Positions 15,951-21,305 of a DNA stretch of 21,305 nucleotides are shown piece after piece. The first letter of the stretch is position 1, and each line of letters opens with the position of its first letter. The stretch comes from a virus. The position numbers and the translations under genes are program-made. The notes beneath the pieces are model-generated. The model was not told the origin of the DNA and did no database searches. It saw only the letters and a list, made by a program, of their open reading frames with translations. Location: the IMG/VR virus record IMGVR_UViG_3300005827_000213, positions 1-21,305 of that record; one strand, written 5' to 3'.

Positions 15951-17747
15951 TCACACCTCCGCTGGGGTCATCATGCTGGGCCGGCGCAACGCATTCATCA
16001 TCGACGCCAGATTCTGCGACCCCTGCTCCGGTTCACCAATGGTCGGCGGCTGCTCCGCCCCCATTCCCGGTTGCGCCAACCCTGGCATCGTTTCCGGTGA
16101 CCCCGGTGGTGCCTGCTCGGCTTGCCGTGCCTGCGCTTCGGCCTGCACCGTGGACACAGCTTCGGCCAGCTCCATCCGGTCGTTCTCCACCAGCTCGGTG
16201 ATGCGGGCAACATCGGCTGGGGGGATCTGCCCGGACTGGGCTTGCGCCTGAATGCCGGCCAGCAACGCCTTCGACAACGCTTCGGCTGTCACCCGGTCCA
16301 TTTCCTTCTCGGGATCGTCAACCATCGGGTCCATTTCCATGTACGTCTTGACACTCATGGCACCGATGCCGACCCGTTGACCCATTGCGATGACCATGCC
16401 GTTCAGGTCGGTGCCGACAGCCGGGTAGGTGACAATGCACTTGTCCGAGTCGAACACCTGATCGGGGATGTACGCCTGGTTGCGGGCGGTTCCCAACCCG
16501 GTGACGTACACCCTTCTGGTGCGCCCTCCGTACAAGCCTTTCTCCAAGGCGACAGCCCGCTTGTTCTCCTCCTCGGCGGACGCCGCCAACAGCTCCTGCG
16601 CCTCAGCAATGGGCATATCGATGATGCCTTGGAGCACCGCGTCACCACGCCGGCCGGTGCGAATGTTCGACCCTGATTCACCGGAGAACTCGCTGGGGAT
16701 ACCGGCGGTGACCCGCTGGTTGCGTTCCAACCGGTCAATGGTCGGGTTCGTTTGGTAGCCGGGGTTGGTGGTCTGGTCCTTGATGTCGCCACCGGCCACA
16801 ATGTTGAGCTTGCCGCTGCGGCCGTCGTAGGGGCCGTCGATGATGCGGGCGATCTCACCGGCACGCGACACAAGGTAGGTGTCGGGAAACACACCCTTCT
16901 CGACCGCTGCCAGCTCCAAACCCATGAGCCGCATCTGCATCTGGTACATGGGGATCATCTGGTCGAACTGGCCCTGCTCACCACCAAGGGTGAAGCGGCG
17001 GGGGACCACGACGGTACACATTCCGGCAGGGTTGGGCATATCCGCCAGGGTGGTGGCCCGCACCCCCACCCGGTCGTTGTACCCGTTCAGCGCGTTGCGG
17101 CGACCGATCAGCACCATCGACCATTGTTGCGGGTCGCAGTACTCAAGGATGGTGAACCGGTCGTCGTCTTTCTGCATTTCGCGGCGTTCGTCGGTGACCA
17201 TTGCCATCTGCTCAGCGAACCCGTGCTGCGCCAACCAGCCACGGGTCCGTTCCCGCTCCACAATGGCGTCGTACGGGCACATTTGGTCGATCTGATCCAG
17301 CGGCGACACGTAGGTTGCCAGCGGGTCGAGCACTTCCCACGCCGGCGGTGCGTCACCCATGCCTTTGCGGACCATCATGGGGGAGGATCCGTAGGCGATC
17401 AGGAACCTGGCCCTGTACCTCATCTTGAGGTTCATACGGTTGTGGTCCCACCAGCCTTGGGCGGCTACCCGGCGGGTGTTGGCTCGGCGGTCGGCCGCTT
17501 TCTTGCCGGGGTCGACTGACGGCCAGTACTGATTGGGTCGCACCGATGCGATGCGGGCAGCCATCTGGTCGATGCCGGTGTTGACAAGGTTCGCCACCCC
17601 TGAGCGTTCCGCCGAGTCCAGCTCGGGCAGCGGCACCACCAACGCACCTTCATAGGTTTGCCTGATCTCGGTCATCCGGTTGATAGCCGGGGTGCGGTTT
17701 GTCCTACGCAACTTCCACAGGTCGTGAACTTCTAGGCCGTCAAGCAC
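15951..17747 (-). CDS. phage portal protein
   Basis: 598 residues, forming the ring at the head vertex through which DNA enters and leaves. The GTG at 17747 overlaps the terminase stop by eight bases; an ATG would only come at residue 25. Portal-like features are the long helical wing, an FERxxxxT-free but typical stretch VPRRFTLGGEQGQFDQMIPMYQMQMRLMG, the GIPSEFSGESGSNIRTGRRGDAVLQG segment where many portals have their clip and stem helices, and a long C-terminal helix (AEALSKALLAGIQAQ). The last 56 residues are Pro/Gln/Met-rich and probably disordered. Four cysteines are present, unlike the genes that follow. Position directly after the large terminase supports the call. Confidence 0.8.
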   Translation of the reverse strand: MLDGLEVHDLWKLRRTNRTPAINRMTEIRQTYEGALVVPLPELDSAERSGVANLVNTGIDQMAARIASVRPNQYWPSVDPGKKAADRRANTRRVAAQGWWDHNRMNLKMRYRARFLIAYGSSPMMVRKGMGDAPPAWEVLDPLATYVSPLDQIDQMCPYDAIVERERTRGWLAQHGFAEQMAMVTDERREMQKDDDRFTILEYCDPQQWSMVLIGRRNALNGYNDRVGVRATTLADMPNPAGMCTVVVPRRFTLGGEQGQFDQMIPMYQMQMRLMGLELAAVEKGVFPDTYLVSRAGEIARIIDGPYDGRSGKLNIVAGGDIKDQTTNPGYQTNPTIDRLERNQRVTAGIPSEFSGESGSNIRTGRRGDAVLQGIIDMPIAEAQELLAASAEEENKRAVALEKGLYGGRTRRVYVTGLGTARNQAYIPDQVFDSDKCIVTYPAVGTDLNGMVIAMGQRVGIGAMSVKTYMEMDPMVDDPEKEMDRVTAEALSKALLAGIQAQAQSGQIPPADVARITELVENDRMELAEAVSTVQAEAQARQAEQAPPGSPETMPGLAQPGMGAEQPPTIGEPEQGSQNLASMMNALRRPSMMTPAEV

Positions 17748-19653
17748 GACTGCCCGCCCACGCCGGTAGCTTCGGTTTGTTCTGCACGGGTTGCCTCATT
17801 CCACGCTGGGCGTTCCGAAGATACGCCGGCCTTTCCTGCTGGTAGTGCGTCTGCTTCGGTGACCATGACTTTGCCAGGTGGTGCTCGAAGAACCACATAG
17901 CCATGACCTGATCGTAGTCCTGCACGTTCGGATAATGGGTCAGCTCGTACCGGATTCTGTCCATGACGTGTTTGCTGGCCTCCACCGGTGCCCCCGGCAA
18001 CCGGTACTTGCCCTGCTTGGTTGGGGACTGTAGCGACTCCACCCCGTACTGTGGGTCGGTTTTGTTGCGGTGGGTGTCGTGCGGCACCAACGCCACGTTG
18101 TACCTACTCAACCACCGTCCCCATATTGGGTTTTGCAGCATGAATCGTTGCGCCGCGTTCTGCTCCACCACCACCATTTCCAGCGGGAACCCTTGCCGCA
18201 ATGACTCCTGGTGGTAGTCGTGGAGGATGCCGGAGAACTCGCCGGAGTCCAGGTCCATCGACAGGAACTGTGGGGTGGTCAGTTTGGTGCGGGCCACCGC
18301 GTCGATCAGGTACCGGCCCTCGGTTTGCGGGTGGTAACCCCACCATTGGATCGCCCAATATTTTGTGGGGGACGGGTCAACGGTGATCACTGACCACCCG
18401 GACCCGTCTTTGAGTAGGTCGGGCACCTGACCCAACGGCCGTTTCGGGTCGTAGCAGCCGGGGAAGTACTGCTGCGTGTTCGGGTCGGTGCCACCGTCCA
18501 ACCACAACTTGTCGATGAGGACATCCTCAGGGTTGGTGTCCTCCTGTTGGTACACCGTGGTGAAGATGCGCGGCCGGTTCTCAGCAATGGCGGCAAGCTT
18601 CTTCCACGGCAACCGTTTCGGGTCGAGCAAACACGTCGCCGGCCACGGTGCAACGGAATGGTGGTGACCCAAACATTTCGATTCGTCGTGCGCCGGGTAG
18701 ACGATGTGTTGGTAGTCAGGTCCGCCGGCTTCGTTCTTCTTGTCCAGGCAGTACCGGTACAAGTCCTCGGCAACAATCCTTTGCCCTTGCAGGATGAGCA
18801 CACCGCCCGGTTCCAACCGTGATTCGGCTTGGGTGTCCCATTCGTCGAACAGTTCGGCCCGCATCCCATCGGTGCGCATGTTTTTCAGGTCAACAAGGTC
18901 GTCCCATATCACCACGTCGAACCGGCCACCCAAGTATCCGGAGTCGAACCCGTATGCGGTAACAGTGGATTCTTTCTCGTCGGTCAGTTCCATGCCGGGT
19001 TGGATGACGGTGAACTCGTGTGCCCGCCAAATCTCTGACCGGTCGGGTGGTTGGAACGCACCGAAGTCTTTGACCATGACTGCTTGCGCATCGGTTGCCA
19101 TGCCACGTTTGAGATCTTTGTTGGAGGCTCGCATCGCAATTTTGCGCATGAGGGTGTTTCGGATGCGGCGGGTGTATGCGGTGGCTTGCCGTTCGGTTCT
19201 TGACCCCAACATGATTCGGATGGAACGGTCTCGTGCGATCAGCCAGCAGGGAATGTCGTGGGTGAATGTGGTCGATTTACCTGACCCTGGTGGTGCGTTG
19301 ATCACCAGCTTCGATTCGACATCTTCGTCGTTGAGTGCGGCGACCACTTTGTTGGCGGCATCAACCTGCCACGGCACGGATCGTCGCCCGAAGTAGCGGG
19401 CACGGAAGTAGGCGAAGTCGTCCAACGCCCGTTTCGGCACGTTGCCGTATCCGGGGTCGATGACGGTGCGACCAACACGGGTGATGCCGAGGGCTTGGGC
19501 AGCTTTCGCCCCTGACCCGCCACCGGTCCGCTCGAACCGTAAACATGTTTCGGGGCTGATTCCGGCTTGTTTGGCGGACGCGGTGACCGAGTTGCCTTGG
19601 TCTCGGGCGGCGAAGTACACCCCCCACCGGTCGGTCCCTACCCGTGCGGCCAT
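17740..19653 (-). CDS. terL: terminase large subunit with N-terminal HTH
   Basis: 637-residue packaging motor. The ATPase domain has Walker A NAPPGSGKST (119-128), a Walker B-type FDVVIWDD (245-252), and the LILQGQR coupling motif (287-292). The RNase H-like nuclease domain has probable metal ligands D426 (ITVDPSPT), E497 (VVVEQNAA) and D579/D581 (QDYDQVMAMWFF). Residues 9-45 (WGVYFAARDQGNSVTASAKQAGIS...) read as a helix-turn-helix typical of small terminase subunits; no separate small subunit gene is visible in the window. The start ATG at 19653 lies 13 bases after the previous stop with only a weak ribosome site. The C-terminus overlaps the portal start. It has six cysteines. The nuclease and ATPase motifs look intact. 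Confidence 0.92.
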   Translation of the reverse strand: MAARVGTDRWGVYFAARDQGNSVTASAKQAGISPETCLRFERTGGGSGAKAAQALGITRVGRTVIDPGYGNVPKRALDDFAYFRARYFGRRSVPWQVDAANKVVAALNDEDVESKLVINAPPGSGKSTTFTHDIPCWLIARDRSIRIMLGSRTERQATAYTRRIRNTLMRKIAMRASNKDLKRGMATDAQAVMVKDFGAFQPPDRSEIWRAHEFTVIQPGMELTDEKESTVTAYGFDSGYLGGRFDVVIWDDLVDLKNMRTDGMRAELFDEWDTQAESRLEPGGVLILQGQRIVAEDLYRYCLDKKNEAGGPDYQHIVYPAHDESKCLGHHHSVAPWPATCLLDPKRLPWKKLAAIAENRPRIFTTVYQQEDTNPEDVLIDKLWLDGGTDPNTQQYFPGCYDPKRPLGQVPDLLKDGSGWSVITVDPSPTKYWAIQWWGYHPQTEGRYLIDAVARTKLTTPQFLSMDLDSGEFSGILHDYHQESLRQGFPLEMVVVEQNAAQRFMLQNPIWGRWLSRYNVALVPHDTHRNKTDPQYGVESLQSPTKQGKYRLPGAPVEASKHVMDRIRYELTHYPNVQDYDQVMAMWFFEHHLAKSWSPKQTHYQQERPAYLRNAQRGMRQPVQNKPKLPAWAGSRA

Positions 19654-19666
19654 GCCCGTAGCGTAC

Positions 19667-19966
19667 TCAACCGACGAATGTTAGACACTCACATGCCGCA
19701 CTGGCTTGGCACCCGTCGTCGTCGTGGGCACCTCGCAGGTGGTGGCAGACGACGCATTGACCGGCCGGGGTGACCTGCTCACTGGATAGGGCTTCGAGGT
19801 CGGCATCGGTGATGCTGATCACCGGTTCGGCCGGTTTGATTGCCGGCACCCACACCACCTGATCATCCCATTCGACGGTGTAGCGGTGAACCGACCCGTG
19901 GCCGGCTTTGTGCTGGCATCTGGTCCCATCGGTGTGGAACGCCCAACATTGGGGCCTTTCAGCCAC
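19667..19966 (-). CDS. small Cys/His-rich putative zinc-binding protein
   Basis: 99 residues from a GTG at 19966 that overlaps the preceding gene by eight bases; no ATG is available. It has two Cys/His clusters. The N-terminal one is C7, H11, C17, H19, H23 and H27 (CWAFHTDGTRCQHKAGHGSVH). The C-terminal one is C71, C74, H81, C86, C92 and C94 (CVVCHHLRGAHDDDGCQ). Such paired clusters occur in uncharacterised actinophage proteins. It is the last micro-gene before terminase, so it could be a DNA-binding or nuclease-associated cofactor for packaging or early takeover. The zinc role is inferred from residue spacing; no specific function is known. Confidence 0.65.
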   Translation of the reverse strand: MAERPQCWAFHTDGTRCQHKAGHGSVHRYTVEWDDQVVWVPAIKPAEPVISITDADLEALSSEQVTPAGQCVVCHHLRGAHDDDGCQASAACECLTFVG

Positions 19967-20081
19967 GGTTCACGTCCGAAACGGTTGTCAGCATGCGCAG
20001 CAAACCCCGTGATTGGGCTTTGGCTATTTGCAGCTGGTCCGCCAGGTCGGTGCATTCGGCCCGCAACTCCGCTTTCGTCAT
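19959..20081 (-). CDS. 40-residue helical peptide
   Basis: The ATG at 20081 overlaps the preceding stop (ATGA) and has a strong GGAGGG site seven bases upstream, so translation is well supported although the product is only 40 residues. The sequence MTKAELRAECTDLADQLQIA begins a single amphipathic, coiled-coil-like helix with one cysteine. It could be a dimerisation peptide or partner for the neighbouring Cys-rich proteins. No family is recognised. Confidence 0.55.
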   Translation of the reverse strand: MTKAELRAECTDLADQLQIAKAQSRGLLRMLTTVSDVNRG

Positions 20082-20203
20082 GCCACACCCTCCAAGATGA
20101 TCATTTGCCCGGTGCCGGTGCAGCACGGGCAGTCCAAATCGGGGTCGCGGTGGTCGTCGCCGCACTCACCGAACCAACATCCGACGCACATTCTCACCAC
20201 CAT
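20078..20203 (-). CDS. 41-residue Cys-rich putative zinc ribbon
   Basis: ATG at 20203, directly overlapping the stop of the membrane peptide (TGATG); an internal ATG at 20191 is an alternative. The product MVVRMCVGCWFGECGDDHR... has six cysteines at 6, 9, 14, 25, 27 and 28. The CPCCTGTG segment is like DnaJ-type CxxCxGxG zinc repeats. It probably binds one zinc ion and acts as a small protein- or nucleic acid-binding adaptor. It is part of a run of overlapping micro-genes behind the ribbon-helix-helix regulator. The function is unknown. Confidence 0.5.
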   Translation of the reverse strand: MVVRMCVGCWFGECGDDHRDPDLDCPCCTGTGQMIILEGVA

Positions 20204-20283
20204 CACCCGTCTCTCACTATCAGGTAGAACACGCCCCCGATCAACGCCGTGCTGACTGCCCACACCATCACCGCCGGCCACAT
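20203..20283 (-). CDS. 26-residue single-pass membrane peptide
   Basis: This is too short for usual gene callers. The ATG at 20283 overlaps the regulator stop (TGATG), and the TGA at 20205-20203 overlaps the next ATG in the same TGATG form. The product starts MWPAVMVWAVSTALIGGVFY and ends LIVRDG, a hydrophobic helix of about 20 residues with a charged Arg-Asp end, so it would insert in the membrane with a short cytoplasmic tail. Double stop-start overlap argues that it is a real translated link. Possible roles are superinfection exclusion, a toxin-like or holin-like peptide, or simply translational coupling. None can be decided from sequence. Confidence 0.45.
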   Translation of the reverse strand: MWPAVMVWAVSTALIGGVFYLIVRDG

Positions 20284-20477
20284 CAGGCAATCCCATCCAG
20301 CTCAGCATCCCCAACCACCCGCATCGGCCCATTCTGCTGCGCCGAAGGCGCACGATTTTTTGCCAGCCGTTCCCGCATCACATCCGAGATCGGCAGATCA
20401 CGCTCCGCAGCCTCAGCCCGCAACTCCCAGTACAAAACCTCATCCATCCTCAGATGAACCGCACGCCGATAAGCCAT
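20283..20477 (-). CDS. ribbon-helix-helix DNA-binding regulator
   Basis: 64 residues from ATG 20477. The fold pattern is clear: a strand RRAVHLRM (4-11), helix A DEVLYWELRAEAAERD (12-27) and helix B PISDVMRERLAKN (29-41), followed by a short acidic tail. Such proteins dimerise through the strand and read the major groove; many repress their own promoter or act as antitoxins. Directly upstream lie phased repeats (20486-20545) that look like its operator. No ribosome site is visible and TACAAC sits at -13 to -8 from the ATG, so a leaderless mRNA is likely. In-frame upstream codons would run through the repeats and are less likely. No toxin gene is recognisable next to it. Confidence 0.75.
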   Translation of the reverse strand: MAYRRAVHLRMDEVLYWELRAEAAERDLPISDVMRERLAKNRAPSAQQNGPMRVVGDAELDGIA

Positions 20478-20485
20478 AACCCAAG

Positions 20486-20545
20486 TTGTAGCACAAACGT
20501 AGAACAAGATGTAGCACATTTGTAGAACAAACGTAGAACAAGATG
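20486..20545. repeat. phased GTAG(A/C)ACA repeats, operator candidate
   Basis: Five units starting GTAGCACA or GTAGAACA follow each other at 11-12 base steps, about one DNA turn. A 19-base direct repeat, ACAAACGTAGAACAAGATG, occurs at 20493-20511 and 20527-20545. Two small dyads are embedded: TTGT-AGC-ACAA (20486-20496) and TTTGT-AGA-ACAAA (20519-20531). The block is AT-richer than its surroundings and covers the presumed promoter of the ribbon-helix-helix gene, which fits cooperative repressor binding along one DNA face. An iteron for replication or partition is an alternative. Confidence 0.65.
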
Positions 20546-20669
20546 ACCGAGATCGGGGGAAAGCCCATTCCTATGGAATACCTCAGGCCCCTGGGCATAC
20601 CCCCTGGTCATAGCTCCCCACAACGTAAGGGTTTCCTTGCCTCCTGAGCTCTGATCTCGCAGTCCGTGA

Positions 20670-20688
20670 AGTATCTTGACGTCAAGAT
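20670..20688 (+). promoter_or_regulatory. 16-bp perfect palindrome, operator candidate
   Basis: ATCTTGACGTCAAGAT at 20673-20688 is a perfect dyad. With two leading bases, AGTATCTTGACGTCAAGA (20670-20687) matches the element before the scaffold gene (minus strand 3139-3122) at 17 of 18 bases, and in both cases it is oriented towards the downstream gene. It lies about 190 bases before the 77-residue gene. A dimeric repressor or activator is the likely reader. No good -35 sits 17 bases before its TATCTT. Confidence 0.6.
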
Positions 20689-20766
20689 TGTCGAGATCGA
20701 GACAGATAGCCTGGGTATCCTTTGTGGCTAGGGGGATATGATCAGAAGCTACTAGGCAAGGGCTAC

Positions 20767-20795
20767 TTGACACGGGCTCAGATTGGAGGAGAATC
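20767..20795 (+). promoter_or_regulatory. possible promoter for the rightward ArdC operon
   Basis: TTGACA (20767-20772) and AGAATC (20790-20795) are 17 bases apart. The -35 is perfect and the -10 weak. Downstream, AGGAGGGA at 20808-20815 has no start codon within reach, so it may be a purine-rich leader rather than a ribosome site. Elsewhere in 20546-20879 there is a small dyad, ATTCC-TAT-GGAAT (20567-20579), and a TATGAT (20737-20742) without a clear -35. No gene is supported in that stretch. Confidence 0.35.
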
Positions 20796-20879
20796 GGACA
20801 CGTACACAGGAGGGAGTCAGCCGCCACACTGGGCAGGATCCCCCGCTACGAACACTTGACACCGAGAGAGTAGGACACC

Positions 20880-21113
20880 ATGAATCCGATTAGCACCCGC
20901 AGCTCCACGCACGTGACGATCACCCTCACCAACGACGAAGCTGACACGCTCCGAGTAGCAGTCCTGTCCGCTAGGAGTGTTCTCCCCCAGCTCAGGGCCG
21001 AAGATCACGAGTCCGCTAGGGATCCTTGGATCGATGACCAGCTCGACGTGCTCTATCGTGCGCTGTTCACCGCACACCGTGCCGAAGCCGAAGCCGCAGC
21101 GGGCCGGTCATGA
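20880..21113 (+). CDS. 77-residue protein before ArdC-like gene
   Basis: ATG at 20880 with a modest AGTAGGA site upstream. The protein MNPISTRSSTHVTITLTNDE... has a short strand (THVTITL) and two long helices (EADTLRVAVLSARSVLPQL and WIDDQLDVLYRALFTAHRAEAEAAA). It is acidic, with no cysteine or membrane segment. Its TGA overlaps the next ATG (ATGA), so it is made together with the ArdC-like protein. Small helical partners in this position are frequent in mobile-element operons, but I do not recognise this one. Confidence 0.65.
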   Translation: MNPISTRSSTHVTITLTNDEADTLRVAVLSARSVLPQLRAEDHESARDPWIDDQLDVLYRALFTAHRAEAEAAAGRS

Positions 21114-21305
21114 CTTCCCCCGCCGTCGAACAAGCTCTCGACACTCTCGCCAACGGGATCACCGCCCTAGTGGAGTCGAACGCCTGGACGGACTACCTCA
21201 CCACTCAGGCCAGCTTCCACCACTACAGCGCCCGGAACGTTCTCCTGATCTACACACAGAACCCGGCCGCTACCCAGGTGGCGGGCTACCGGGCGTGGCA
21301 GAAGC
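21110..21305 (+). CDS. ArdC-like antirestriction protein, C-terminus missing
   Basis: Open to the right edge; 65 residues are visible. The stretch FHHYSARNVLLIYTQNP followed by ATQVAGYRAWQK is the signature of the ArdC N-terminal ssDNA-binding domain (DUF1738 type). Full-length members add a zinc metallopeptidase-like domain that cannot be checked here. ArdC proteins from plasmids coat incoming single-stranded DNA and block type I, and in some cases type II, restriction. The gene follows the 77-residue gene with an ATGA overlap and is divergent from the virion genes, which fits early expression after entry. Some relatives are multidomain proteins with polymerase or helicase parts, so the full function is open. 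Confidence 0.8.
   Translation, partial: MTSPAVEQALDTLANGITALVESNAWTDYLTTQASFHHYSARNVLLIYTQNPAATQVAGYRAWQK

Noticed and set aside
20543-20647. 34-residue plus-strand frame beginning at the end of the repeats
   Set aside because: It has no ribosome site and a Pro/Gly-rich product without a recognisable pattern. Only a leaderless transcript could express it, and support is too weak.
20450-20827. 125-residue minus-strand frame across the divergent region
   Set aside because: It runs through the operator repeats and the regulator start in another frame, with no ribosome site or family resemblance.

Overview
The window looks like part of a tailed-phage or prophage (or phage-plasmid) genome from a high-GC actinobacterial host. 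The evidence is GC-rich coding sequence, many GTG starts, short overlapping genes, and a virion block with a large terminase, a portal, a scaffold-like protein and a capsid protein resembling the N4 gp56 family. No integrase, tRNA, rRNA, insertion sequence or CRISPR array was seen. The host genus cannot be fixed from this sequence alone.

Leftward strand, 20477 down to 1. This is one nearly gapless array. It opens with an early-type micro-gene cluster (20477-19667): a ribbon-helix-helix regulator, a 26-residue membrane peptide, a 41-residue Cys-rich peptide, a 40-residue helical peptide and a 99-residue Cys/His protein. It continues with the large terminase (19653-17740), portal (17747-15951), a proline-rich 130-residue protein, a giant 2483-residue protein (15553-8102), a 444-residue protein, an M23 endopeptidase fusion, a lysozyme fusion with the same C-terminal module, and a 323-residue protein with an Arg/Asp repeat head. 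After a 231-base gap carrying a promoter/operator-like element come the scaffold (2939), the major capsid protein (2465-1524), a small acidic protein, a strong hairpin, a 154-residue protein and a 253+ residue protein cut by the left edge.

Rightward strand, 20880 to the right edge. A 77-residue protein is followed, with an ATGA overlap, by the start of an ArdC-like antirestriction protein cut by the right edge. The 402-base divergent region (20478-20879) holds phased repeats in front of the regulator and a 16-bp perfect palindrome in front of the rightward genes. An 18-base block containing this palindrome recurs with one mismatch in front of the scaffold/capsid genes, so the two transcription units may share a control protein.

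Likely teamwork: terminase and portal package DNA into a shell built from scaffold and capsid protein. The giant protein, the 444-residue protein and the three module-sharing proteins may form an internal or ejected set that opens the host wall (M23 plus lysozyme) and carries DNA in. This role is inferred from gene order, wall-cleaving domains, and the complete absence of cysteine across seven consecutive proteins. ArdC-like protein, made early from the opposite strand, may protect incoming DNA from restriction.
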